From: Candidatus Termititenax aidoneus
GTDB lineage: Bacteria; Margulisbacteria; Termititenacia; Termititenacales; Termititenacaceae
NCBI GenBank assembly: GCA_003864455.1
Contig: BGZN01000008.1
Span: 1 to 45,489, forward strand
Length of the DNA: 45,489 nucleotides
Direction: 5' to 3'
The position numbers and the translations under genes were made by a program. Numbering within the stretch: position 1 is the stretch's first letter; each line of letters begins with the position of its first letter. Under the pieces are notes generated by a model. The model made no database searches, was not told the origin of the DNA, and was given only the letters and a program-made list of their open reading frames with translations. Shown one piece after another: positions 19,869-29,294 of this stretch.

Positions 19869-20531
19869 ATGGCTGAATATACAGGCATAGGAAGAGGACA
19901 AAGTCTTAAAGCTAGCCATATGGAAGCCGCGTTGGATTCTAAGGTCAGCAAAGAGGACGATGAAACTATCTTCGGGCTAAAGACTTTTACCACTTCGCCA
20001 ATAGTGACAACTGGAAACCCGACAGCGACCGCTAATACAGCGATCGCCACGGAAGCGTATCTTTATAACGCATTTAAGGATAAGATTAATAAATACAATG
20101 TGCTTTATAAGACTGGCAACCAGGATAATATTAGCGGAAAGAAAACTTTCGAAAAAGAAGTCTTACTGGGAACGCCGGGTAAAAATACAGCAGTCGGTAA
20201 CAACGAGGCTAATAAAAATGCCGTAGCCACAGAAGCGCAAGTATTTAAAGAAGTATCTGAAAAAACGACTCCAATAATGGTTGAAATTGAGGAGAGCATG
20301 GAGGAGCTTAATCGTGCTCTTAACTTCAAGGCCGATGCCGACGATGTAGTTTATCGGATTGGCAACTTGGAATATCCGAATGGTATTCCCCAAGGTATTA
20401 ACGGAGTCAAGACTTTTGCCATCACGCCGAAAATCTCGGAATCTAAAACAATGCCAAGCGATAATACCGGAGACAAAATAGCGGCTACCGAAGCGCAAGC
20501 TTACAAAGCGGCTCTCTGGCAGCCAACATAA
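19869..20531 (+). CDS. Tail-fibre-like repeat protein A
   Basis: Three degenerate G-KTF...(A/V)(A)TEAxxY repeats; paralog of the next ORF; ends YKAALWQPT. Confidence 0.75.
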   Translation: MAEYTGIGRGQSLKASHMEAALDSKVSKEDDETIFGLKTFTTSPIVTTGNPTATANTAIATEAYLYNAFKDKINKYNVLYKTGNQDNISGKKTFEKEVLLGTPGKNTAVGNNEANKNAVATEAQVFKEVSEKTTPIMVEIEESMEELNRALNFKADADDVVYRIGNLEYPNGIPQGINGVKTFAITPKISESKTMPSDNTGDKIAATEAQAYKAALWQPT

Positions 20532-20550
20532 TTTTAAGGGAGGGGTAAAT

Positions 20551-21186
20551 ATGGCGGAAAAATACAGTGGAATAGTAAAAAATAATAATATTAACGCGCA
20601 GGACGTAATAGACGCACTGGATAGCAAAGTTGACGTAACTGGAAACGTAACTATAAATGGGGTAAAAACTTTCGCTATAGCGCCGGTAGTGCCGTCCAAA
20701 AATACACCGCTAACCAGCGCTGGCAGCACTACGGCGATCGCCACCGAAGGGCAGGTTAATGCAACGGCCGCGCTTCAGGCTGATGCTAGTACTGTGGTTA
20801 CTCTGGACGGCGAGGAACCAATATCTGGACAAAAAACTTTTCTCACCCCGCCAGTAGTGCCGTCCAAAGATAATGTGATTGGTTTTGCTACTGGCACGAC
20901 TGTCATAGCCACGGAAGCTCAGGTGTATAACACGGTTGCTGACGCGGTTGAGGATATGGAGACTAAGCTTTCTGGAAAGGTTTCTTTATTGAGTGAAGGG
21001 ATTTCTGGTAAAGCTGATTCTAGTAATGTGGTCGATCGGTCCACCGCTCAAATAATCAACGGGGTAAAAACTTTTGCAAGTTCTCCAGAGATACCGGCTA
21101 ACGCCGCCATGCCAGTTGCTACGGGCGCTACGGCTAATAATATAGCTACAGAGGCGCAAGTTTATAAGGCCAGCCTCTGGCAGTAG
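20551..21186 (+). CDS. Tail-fibre-like repeat protein B
   Basis: Repeats INGVKTFAIAPVVPSK...AIATEGQV / ISGQKTFLTPPVVPSK...VIATEAQV / INGVKTFASSPEIPAN...NIATEAQV; ends YKASLWQ. Confidence 0.75.
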   Translation: MAEKYSGIVKNNNINAQDVIDALDSKVDVTGNVTINGVKTFAIAPVVPSKNTPLTSAGSTTAIATEGQVNATAALQADASTVVTLDGEEPISGQKTFLTPPVVPSKDNVIGFATGTTVIATEAQVYNTVADAVEDMETKLSGKVSLLSEGISGKADSSNVVDRSTAQIINGVKTFASSPEIPANAAMPVATGATANNIATEAQVYKASLWQ

Positions 21187-21197
21187 GGGAAAATACT

Positions 21198-22337
21198 ATG
21201 ACGGATCGTGGTCGCGTAAAAGAAAGATTGCTGCCTGCGGCATATCGGCTGAATACTTATGAGGTTTTTATGACTTGGGATTGTAATTTGCGCTGCGTTT
21301 ATTGTTATGAATGTGTGGCGGGCAAAGACACAGCCGAGCGGCGTGAAGAAAAAAAAGGCGCGATGACTTCAGAAAAGATCACTGAGGTGGTTAATTTTAT
21401 TGCAGAGACTCACGATAAAAATGCCAAGGAACTGCGAATTATTTTCTGGGGTGGGGAACCCTTTTTGGCGTTTGAACAGATCAAGGAAATGATCGCCAAG
21501 ATCGAGCAGGCGCAGGCCGACGGCCGGATCGAAAAAGAGGTCTCTTATACCACCACCTCAAATTTAACAGTGCTTACTTTAGAACAAATGCAATATTTGC
21601 AGACCAAACGTTTTTCTATATTGGTTTCGTTTGATGGGTTGGAAAAGACCACGGATCAAAATCGCGGCAAGGGCACCTTTGCCAAGGTGATCAAAAATAT
21701 GGCCTTGCTGCATGGTTTGAGGATTCCATTCTCAATAAGGATGACAGTTTCTCTGGAGCAAATCGACAGTCTTGGTAGGAATTTAGAATTTGTTAATGAT
21801 CTGGGGCATAAATTTTGGTGGAGTCTAGACAGCACCAAGAAAACTCTCGCGCAAGATGATATAGAAAAGATTTTAAATATTCTTTTATGGTTTCATCAAA
21901 GCTATCCAAATAACTTTGCGGAAACATTAAGCCGTCATCTGCGCAAAAGAGACAAGAATTTTTGCATAGATCCTTACAGGCAAATAACTATTGATCCTGC
22001 CGGCGATCTGCGGGTTTGTTCCAGGGTGGACTATGTTATTGGCAATATACGTGAAGGTGTGACCAAATATTCAGAAATCAGAGACTGGCCGTTTTATTCT
22101 GGCAAGCCGCTTAAAATATGCGCCGATTGTTTGGTTTATGATAAATGCAAAGGTGGTTGTCTTGGAGAGCATTTTGAAAAAAACAAGAATTTGAGCGCGG
22201 ATTATAAATTGAACACTGCGCAATGCCAAGAAATATTGATGATGCATTTGCTGAATGAAAATTTAATTTTAAAACAGCAATACGCTTCATTAAAAAAAGA
22301 GGAGGAAAAAGAACTATGCCATATTCCAACCATTTAG
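21198..22337 (+). CDS. Radical SAM/SPASM protein (enzyme 1)
   Basis: CNLRCVYC (CX3CX2C), FWGGEP; C-terminal Cys cluster CSRVDY...CADCLVYDKCKGGC...C. Confidence 0.92.
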   Translation: MTDRGRVKERLLPAAYRLNTYEVFMTWDCNLRCVYCYECVAGKDTAERREEKKGAMTSEKITEVVNFIAETHDKNAKELRIIFWGGEPFLAFEQIKEMIAKIEQAQADGRIEKEVSYTTTSNLTVLTLEQMQYLQTKRFSILVSFDGLEKTTDQNRGKGTFAKVIKNMALLHGLRIPFSIRMTVSLEQIDSLGRNLEFVNDLGHKFWWSLDSTKKTLAQDDIEKILNILLWFHQSYPNNFAETLSRHLRKRDKNFCIDPYRQITIDPAGDLRVCSRVDYVIGNIREGVTKYSEIRDWPFYSGKPLKICADCLVYDKCKGGCLGEHFEKNKNLSADYKLNTAQCQEILMMHLLNENLILKQQYASLKKEEEKELCHIPTI

Positions 22338-23104
22338 ATCATAATTCCTGTGAAAATTGTACGAATACATGCGACAATAATGATCGATGTGATAATGTAG
22401 ATTATTGCAAGGTTTGTGAAGAAGCCAGTCATCACGATTACTATTGTTATGGCGACTCTTGTTTTCAGTGCAGTCATTATTATTCATGCAATCAAACTGA
22501 GGAGTATACAGATACATATAGCTATGCTGATAACTATAGTTACAACAATCACGCGAACTATTCTATTGCTTATCCGCCCAGTTTCGAATTGGAGGGTATA
22601 TCAAAGACTTCCACGAATGCTTGGACAAATTTATCTTCGGCCATCCCGGATATAAAAAAGCTGCGCGACGAGATCAAGCGTATTACTACTAAATATGGCA
22701 CACAAAAAGGTATTGCCGCTAATGGGAGCTTGACCAGCGGCAAAGGACCGATACAATGGGAAACGGCTACTACTGAAAATGCCGAAACAGAATTCGGATA
22801 CGGCAAAATGGCCAGGGCGGCGCAAATAAATGAAACAATCAATAATGTGGAGACACTATGGCAGGCTATAAAAGGCGGAAGCAGCGGATTACCGTCCTTA
22901 AAAAATAAAGGTGATCCAAGGAGCAAAGCGGATTACAAGACTATTATTGAAAAAGCTAGCGAGTTGGCGAAAATAGACCAAACGCCAGCCACTGGGTATC
23001 TAAACCATCTGAATGAAAATAAATATCCTAATTATCATAGCAGCACAAAAAACAATATACCGGCGAGCGATACTAAACCCAATAGACCAACCTGGAAGAA
23101 ATAA
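22316..23104 (+). CDS. Cys/Tyr-rich putative modification substrate
   Basis: 10 Cys in residues 12-58, then a Tyr-rich segment YTDTYSYADNYSYNNHANYSIAY; Shine-Dalgarno gaggagg; overlaps the end of enzyme 1. Confidence 0.7.
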   Translation: MPYSNHLDHNSCENCTNTCDNNDRCDNVDYCKVCEEASHHDYYCYGDSCFQCSHYYSCNQTEEYTDTYSYADNYSYNNHANYSIAYPPSFELEGISKTSTNAWTNLSSAIPDIKKLRDEIKRITTKYGTQKGIAANGSLTSGKGPIQWETATTENAETEFGYGKMARAAQINETINNVETLWQAIKGGSSGLPSLKNKGDPRSKADYKTIIEKASELAKIDQTPATGYLNHLNENKYPNYHSSTKNNIPASDTKPNRPTWKK

Positions 23105-23127
23105 ATCATCTTATAAGGAGTTTTACT

Positions 23128-23385
23128 GTGTCTACGCCGTGGAATGATTTGCAGTCCTGCACTCTATGTGGCAAGCCATTAAGAGATATTTTGGTGTTGA
23201 CTAAAGTGTCTATGGATCTACATAGCCGCTATTACCGAGAGGATGGTGTTTTTGAAAACATGAATGGTTTAAAGAAAGCAACTTCTGAATATTTGTGCGA
23301 AGAATGTTTCAAGGTTTTTGTGGATAAGCTGGAAGCCTTTTCAACAGAACGGACTGTTTTGAAAAATAAAAACGGTGACATTTGA
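23128..23385 (+). CDS. Small protein with two CxxC motifs (zinc-ribbon-like)
   Basis: SCTLCGKPL ... LCEECFKVF; 85 aa. Confidence 0.65.
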   Translation: MSTPWNDLQSCTLCGKPLRDILVLTKVSMDLHSRYYREDGVFENMNGLKKATSEYLCEECFKVFVDKLEAFSTERTVLKNKNGDI

Positions 23386-23388
23386 GTT

Positions 23389-24696
23389 ATGTTTGAAAAT
23401 GTGCAGGAGATAATTCTTAAAGTAACCCGTGATTGTAATTTGCGTTGTTCTTACTGTTACGTGCGGGATAAGGATCGTTTTAGAGGAGAACGCATGACGT
23501 TTGCCGTTTTCCAGAAGATAATTGAGCGTTATTTACAGGATCAAGCGCGGAATATCGGAGCAGCGGTCAAACAGCTTTTATTAGTGTTCCACGGCGGTGA
23601 ACCAACTTTACTGGGCGCTAAAGAACTGCGGCGTTTTATGAATTATGCCAGAAGTAAAATTCCTTATATCCGGTTTGGCATACAGACTAATCTTACGAAT
23701 ATTTCGCCGGAATTGGCGGCGCTCTTTAAAAAATACAGTATTGTGCCGGGCATCAGTGTGGATGGCTGGCATTCACGTTCCAATAGCTTGCGGATGAACG
23801 GTAAGAAAAGTCCGGTTTTAGAAAATGTAAGAAAACTAAAAAAATATCATATTGACTGCGGGCCATTATTGGTAGTCAATAAAGCCAATATTAAGAAAAC
23901 TTGGACTAATATTATTAAACTGATCAGAAATTTTGCCATACCAGGGATCAAAGCCAACTATGTGGAAAATATTTATTCTCCGGATTTTGTATATCCGGAA
24001 TGCAGGGCTGAAGAGTTATTCAAAGAATTATTCCTTCCGACAATAAAGCATTTGCAAAAAAAACAACAATTGGTGGAAAGAAATGCAGAAGGAGTTCTTT
24101 CTAATTTTTTTAATGCGCTTATTTTTCAAAACGAAAACTCTCCAGAGCGGGACTGCCATAAAGATAATTGTCAAATAAAATTTTGTACTGGAGGCAATAA
24201 GCTGGCCGAAGTTGACGCTGAGGGAGTGGTTCTTTCCTGCGGCCGTTGGGATGATGTGCATGAACTTTGCCGGATCGGTTCTGTCGAGGCTCTGGACTTC
24301 TGGGGAATTAGCTCTTACAGCAAAGTGCTGGCCTTGCAATGCCGAAAGGCTGCGGCTGTGCGGCAGAAACATTGTGATAGCTGTCCGGCCGGTGAAATTT
24401 GCAGTTACGGCTGCCTGGCTTTTAGTTACGCAAAATATGGCGATATTCGTATCCGAGCGGACTCGGTCTGCGCTTATTACAAGCAAGTTTGGCAATATTT
24501 GCTGGCTAATGCCTCAGTTGTTTTAAAAAGTTATGCCGCAGTCCGGAATTGGGAAATTGCTGAGCGGCGGAGCAGAAATTTTCAAGTGTTTTTTCCAAAA
24601 AATGCGCCAAGATTAAATGAGGAGAGTATTAACAAAGTCTCGGGGTGGTCTATCGGTCAAGCAGGCGCCAAAACTTGCTTGCAAGTGCGGTATTGA
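23389..24696 (+). CDS. Radical SAM/SPASM protein (enzyme 2)
   Basis: TRDCNLRCSYCYVRD; FHGGEPTL; SPASM-like CTGGNKLAEVDAEGVVLSCGRWDD...CDSCPAGEICSYGCLAF. Confidence 0.92.
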   Translation: MFENVQEIILKVTRDCNLRCSYCYVRDKDRFRGERMTFAVFQKIIERYLQDQARNIGAAVKQLLLVFHGGEPTLLGAKELRRFMNYARSKIPYIRFGIQTNLTNISPELAALFKKYSIVPGISVDGWHSRSNSLRMNGKKSPVLENVRKLKKYHIDCGPLLVVNKANIKKTWTNIIKLIRNFAIPGIKANYVENIYSPDFVYPECRAEELFKELFLPTIKHLQKKQQLVERNAEGVLSNFFNALIFQNENSPERDCHKDNCQIKFCTGGNKLAEVDAEGVVLSCGRWDDVHELCRIGSVEALDFWGISSYSKVLALQCRKAAAVRQKHCDSCPAGEICSYGCLAFSYAKYGDIRIRADSVCAYYKQVWQYLLANASVVLKSYAAVRNWEIAERRSRNFQVFFPKNAPRLNEESINKVSGWSIGQAGAKTCLQVRY

Positions 24697-24697
24697 T

Positions 24698-26077
24698 ATG
24701 CTGGAAAATCTGCAGCACCTTATCTTAACTGTTACCCGCGATTGTAATTTAAATTGTCAATATTGTTTTGAGCAGGACAAACAGTTGTATGCGCAAGAGA
24801 AAATGTCTTTAGCCGTGTTTAAGCGGTTTATGGAAAAACTACTGATCGACCGCAAAAAATATCGACAGACAAATCCTGTGGAAATTTGTTTTCATGGCGG
24901 AGAGCCGACCTTGGGCGGAATTCCGCTTTTGCAAACATTTATCGATGAAGCTCAGCAGCAGTTGGGCGCGGATAAAGTTATTTGGGCAATGCAAACCAAC
25001 GGCACGCTTTTGAATGAAGAATGGCAGCATTTTGCGAAAAAAAATAAGGTTAAAATCAGTGTTAGTTTAGACGGATATAATTACGGCCAAAATCGGCTGC
25101 GTTTTAAGAAAAATGCGTTTAAAAATTATTTTCGGCGCATGCTGGCGGTTAAACCTGTGGGTGCGCTGGCTTTATTGACTAAAAATAATTTGTCAAATAT
25201 GGTGTTTCATATTTGGTTTATGTATTTTAAGTTTAAGATCGGCGTGCGCGTTAATCCGGCGGAATTTGTTGATGGTCCGGCAGTTAATCCTCAAGAAATT
25301 AGCGGCCAGCAATTGGCCCGGAAATTTTATTTGCCTTTGTTGCGTTGGAGCGCTTTATTCCCTTGTCTGGCTGAGCACCTGCTGCGGGGTTTTTTACAAA
25401 GTTTTTTCTTGGAAACTATATATACAAAAATGACGCAGAATAATGAGACCGACTTGGCCTGCCGCTTGTGCAGCGCAAAATTTTGTTCGGCGGGGAATGG
25501 TATTATTAACTTATTGCCAAATGGCGCTTTGTGGGCTTGTCAGCGTTCTCAAGGCTTGGAAGATTATCGAATGGGATCTGTTTTTGAAAGTGCCATTGAT
25601 CCTTTTGGCCTAAAACATTTTAATAAATTATATGCTTTAGCGCTGCCTCAAGCGCGGACCATACGCGAGCTTAGATGTGATGTTTGTTTTGCTGCGGATA
25701 TCTGTAATTATGGCTGCAAGGCCTTTGGTTTATTAAAAACGCAGGGGCGGGCTACTATTCGGAAGGAGTTGGTCTGTGAAGCGGCACAAATTGTTCGTGA
25801 ATATTTTAGCAGAAATATTTATGATATGCTGTTTGTTTACGCGCGGCTTTCTGATTTCTCGATCAGAGCAGCTAGATCCCGGGTCAAAATATATTTGCCG
25901 CAGAAACTCAACTATGATGCGGTCCGTTATGAATTAAAAAATATAAATGACCATAATATTTCCATAGCTCAAGACAAGGAAGACAATGTTTATATTGCTT
26001 TCTCCAGGAAAAATTTAAGCTTAGGGAATAGATTGATCTTGAGCGCGCAAAATTTTATCCAGAAAGGAAAAAAATGA
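24698..26077 (+). CDS. Radical SAM/SPASM protein (enzyme 3), paralog of enzyme 2
   Basis: TRDCNLNCQYCFEQD; FHGGEPTL; CRLCSAKFCSAGNGI...CDVCFAADICNYGCKAFG. ATG at 24698, just after the enzyme 2 stop. Confidence 0.92.
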   Translation: MLENLQHLILTVTRDCNLNCQYCFEQDKQLYAQEKMSLAVFKRFMEKLLIDRKKYRQTNPVEICFHGGEPTLGGIPLLQTFIDEAQQQLGADKVIWAMQTNGTLLNEEWQHFAKKNKVKISVSLDGYNYGQNRLRFKKNAFKNYFRRMLAVKPVGALALLTKNNLSNMVFHIWFMYFKFKIGVRVNPAEFVDGPAVNPQEISGQQLARKFYLPLLRWSALFPCLAEHLLRGFLQSFFLETIYTKMTQNNETDLACRLCSAKFCSAGNGIINLLPNGALWACQRSQGLEDYRMGSVFESAIDPFGLKHFNKLYALALPQARTIRELRCDVCFAADICNYGCKAFGLLKTQGRATIRKELVCEAAQIVREYFSRNIYDMLFVYARLSDFSIRAARSRVKIYLPQKLNYDAVRYELKNINDHNISIAQDKEDNVYIAFSRKNLSLGNRLILSAQNFIQKGKK

Positions 26078-27081
26078 ACATAATTTTGACAACCAGATGC
26101 AATAAAAATTGTTCTTTTTGTTTTGCCAATAAAGTCATGCGGGAAAAGCCCGCGGAAGATATGACGCTGGCTAATTTTAGCGGGCTAGTAGAGTTGGCTT
26201 GTCGAGACAATCCTAGGCCGCAGGGTTTGAAGCTGCTGGGCGGCGAGCCGACCATGCATCCACAGTTTGTAGAAATATTAGACTTTTTAACGGCTAGGCA
26301 GATTCAGGTGTCGCTGATTTCTAATTTGCTGTACGAGGATGAAAAAGTGCGCATGCGGATTTATCAGGCAGCGCGAGACGGCGTGATTGTGGGCGGGTTG
26401 GCTAATGCGGCTGAATTGGGTTCGAGTAATAAAATGCAGATATTTAAAGATAATTTTAATGCCTTGCGGGAGGCTTTGGGTCGGCGTGATTTTCAGCGAG
26501 ATCTGGCGGCGGGGATAACGCTTTCCAGGCATAAATCAAGCGCAGAAGAGGTTGCTTATGTGGAATATTTAAGCCAAAACTTGGAAATATCTGCTTTGCG
26601 CATATCGCTGGATTTTTTAGGGGACAATGTTAGAGACACGTTTTTTATTAATAATAAAGAATATGGGCAAAAATTTTTGGCTGTTATTCATAAATGTTTG
26701 GATTTGCGCATACCAGCTTCCGGCGATTGCAAAATGTATCCCTGTATGTTTGAGCCAAAGAATTTTCGGAAAGATATTCAGGGATTTATTCAGAGGATTC
26801 GCACAGCTTGCCTTGCCGGTGCGGCGCCTTTTGATGTTCTCCCGGACATGTCTTATATTCATTGTTATCCGGCGCGCAAGTTATCCGGTCAGAATATTCT
26901 AAAGTTTTCGCATTTGTCTGAGGCGCTGGGTGAAATAACTTTCCTAAAAAAGTCCTTACAAAGTCTTGGCAGAGAAGATTTGCCGCCAGAGTGTCGAGTT
27001 TGCGATTATTATAAAACAAATAGATGCGATTCTTTGTGCTTGGGTTGTCGAGAGCTGGCGGTAGGATTTTTGGATAACTAA
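26074..27081 (+). CDS. Radical SAM protein (enzyme 4)
   Basis: MNIILTTRCNKNCSFCFANK; LLGGEPTMHPQF; C-terminal CRVCDYYKTNRCDSLCLGC. Confidence 0.9.
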   Translation: MNIILTTRCNKNCSFCFANKVMREKPAEDMTLANFSGLVELACRDNPRPQGLKLLGGEPTMHPQFVEILDFLTARQIQVSLISNLLYEDEKVRMRIYQAARDGVIVGGLANAAELGSSNKMQIFKDNFNALREALGRRDFQRDLAAGITLSRHKSSAEEVAYVEYLSQNLEISALRISLDFLGDNVRDTFFINNKEYGQKFLAVIHKCLDLRIPASGDCKMYPCMFEPKNFRKDIQGFIQRIRTACLAGAAPFDVLPDMSYIHCYPARKLSGQNILKFSHLSEALGEITFLKKSLQSLGREDLPPECRVCDYYKTNRCDSLCLGCRELAVGFLDN

Positions 27082-27083
27082 AT

Positions 27084-29294
27084 ATGGCAAAAAAGATAAA
27101 ACTGCAATTTAGCATCGCCGGCGGATTAAGTATTCATAAATCTACGCTAGCTTTTATCTTGGCCAGGGAACAACATTCAGAATGGTTTTACCCCGAAATG
27201 GAGGTAGCGTCTGTGTATGATTGTTTTCCGGGATTTATTTGGAATGGCGGCAGGATATATTCTCAATCTGTAATGTCAGCCGAGCAAATGATCCAAAGGG
27301 TCAACTTTTTTAATAATCGGAATATCGGAGTTAATTTTACTTTTACTAATTGCGCCTTAACTGCCAAGCATTTGTGCGACCCTTTAGGCAATTGGGCTTT
27401 GGAGAAGTTTGTTAAACCGATAAACGCGATCGTGATCAATAGTCCAATCCTGGAAGAATATATTCGTCAAAATTATCCCCAGTGTAAAATGATTTCGTCC
27501 GTTACAAAGGTGATCAGGGATATAGATCGCTTATTGGCAGACACGCTCAAATATGACGCAGTGGTTGTGGCTCCGGAGTTTAATCATGATTGGCAGGCCT
27601 TGAGTAAATTGCCAGTGGATAAGATAGTTATATTAGTTAATGAAGGCTGCGCGCCTTACTGTTCGGACAAACTCAAACATTATAAAATGTATTCGGAAGC
27701 TATTTTGGGGCTAGCGACAAAAGAATCCATCAAGTATTTTTGTCCAGATGGACGCAAGGGAAACAAAACCATCTTATCCAGAAAACAACTTTTAGTCTTG
27801 GCTGAAAAATTAAAGATTAAACATTTTAAACTAAATGGCCGCGATGCTACTACTCTGGAAACGCTGCTCGGATATTATAAAGAATATTTTGTGCTACCGG
27901 AATTTCAAGCCAAATTTGAACGGTTTATGCGTGAAAACAACAATTTGAAATTCTGGAATAAGCAAATAAGCGCAATTCAATGGGATAAAAACATCGTGGA
28001 TAGGCTGGCCAAGGTTTATCAAGAAGTGTTGTTCGATACGGTGAAAAAGATTTGTCAGAAAAATATTACACCGCTGGCGGTATATATTCACAGCCCATTT
28101 TGTCCCTCGCAGTGCAAGTATTGTGCCTATCGAGGCCGAGTGCCGTTAAAGGGCGAGCTGGAAAAATATTATAATGAATATCTTCCAGCGCAAATCAATA
28201 ATTATAGAGAGATTTTGCAAGCCGCGGAGGTCAGCTCTTGGTTTTTTGGCGGCGGGACACCATCTTTGATGACGCCGGAAATGCTACGCCATATTTTAAG
28301 CCTGTTGCCCGGCCTTAAAGAGCGCGGCGAAAAGATTTTTGAGATCCACCCGGCCAATTTTAATATAGAACTTTTAGATATTCTGCAGGAATATAATTTT
28401 CATAATGTGATTGTTGGTGTCCAGTCCTTTGCTGAGGAGACGTTAAGGAAAGCGAAGCGTATTCCTGCCGGCAGGGAACAGATAAAGAGCATAATTCAAG
28501 AAATTCAAAAACGGGGCATGGCGGCCTGGGTGGATTTAGTAGGCTATGTCAACGATGATCCTGGAGAAATAGCCGTCCTGGGACAGGATATTTACACTGC
28601 GCTGGAGCTGGAGCCGGACGAGATCAGCATTTGTATTAATTATTTTCTGAGGGAAAAATATTTGCAAACGACTTTAGAGTTGCTTACTGTTGTATTGCAG
28701 ACGGTTGGATTTGGCTGGCAATGGGAAGACTTTATCGCCAAACCGGCGGACATCCGAAAACATTTAGAGAATTTTAAGGTATTGAGATTATATAACAAAA
28801 GTAAGCCGCTGGTTTTAAAGCAGCGGAATTTTCTTAATGCACTGGCGACACACACGGAGCATTTTGTCAAACAATCCTTTTTAGGCATAGGCAGCTATCA
28901 AAATCAAACACATGGCACGATTTCTTGCCTGGTGACGGAGGATTATAAATATTTTTTTACAGAAGCAAATAAGGATTGGCAGCCGCGTTATTTTATTACA
29001 CACACCGCGGATTTTTTGGCGGAGGCTCAACGGCTGCTTTCAGATATGAGAGATACCGCCGCAAGTATGAAAAGAACGCTCCAGATCAAGCAGGTTTGCT
29101 TAGAACGACGATACTACAATCCGACCGGCACGCTTGGTCTGGGCGAGGATATTTCTTTTTTGTCGGCAACTTTAGAGAGAGACTTTTCCAGCAGCCTTGC
29201 GGAAAGAATAAAATGTGAGTCTCTTTTGCAGAAATACCAGCTGCCGCCGGACAAGCCGTTTATCGATTTATCAAAAATTGGGGTACCGAAATGA
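27084..29294 (+). CDS. Fusion: peptidase-U32-like N-domain + HemN-like radical SAM (enzyme 5)
   Basis: N-domain PEFNHDWQAL...VILVNEGCAPYCSDKLKHY (U32-like Cys motif); C-half VYIHSPFCPSQCKYCAYRG, FFGGGTPSLM. Confidence 0.82.
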   Translation: MAKKIKLQFSIAGGLSIHKSTLAFILAREQHSEWFYPEMEVASVYDCFPGFIWNGGRIYSQSVMSAEQMIQRVNFFNNRNIGVNFTFTNCALTAKHLCDPLGNWALEKFVKPINAIVINSPILEEYIRQNYPQCKMISSVTKVIRDIDRLLADTLKYDAVVVAPEFNHDWQALSKLPVDKIVILVNEGCAPYCSDKLKHYKMYSEAILGLATKESIKYFCPDGRKGNKTILSRKQLLVLAEKLKIKHFKLNGRDATTLETLLGYYKEYFVLPEFQAKFERFMRENNNLKFWNKQISAIQWDKNIVDRLAKVYQEVLFDTVKKICQKNITPLAVYIHSPFCPSQCKYCAYRGRVPLKGELEKYYNEYLPAQINNYREILQAAEVSSWFFGGGTPSLMTPEMLRHILSLLPGLKERGEKIFEIHPANFNIELLDILQEYNFHNVIVGVQSFAEETLRKAKRIPAGREQIKSIIQEIQKRGMAAWVDLVGYVNDDPGEIAVLGQDIYTALELEPDEISICINYFLREKYLQTTLELLTVVLQTVGFGWQWEDFIAKPADIRKHLENFKVLRLYNKSKPLVLKQRNFLNALATHTEHFVKQSFLGIGSYQNQTHGTISCLVTEDYKYFFTEANKDWQPRYFITHTADFLAEAQRLLSDMRDTAASMKRTLQIKQVCLERRYYNPTGTLGLGEDISFLSATLERDFSSSLAERIKCESLLQKYQLPPDKPFIDLSKIGVPK

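Noticed and set aside
19869-21186. Intact prophage
   Set aside because: Only the tail-fibre-like repeats resemble phage; no capsid, terminase, portal, integrase or lysis genes nearby.
22314-22517. 67-aa minus-strand ORF
   Set aside because: Mirror of the Cys/Tyr-rich gene; the plus-strand ORF has a good Shine-Dalgarno and is in the operon direction.
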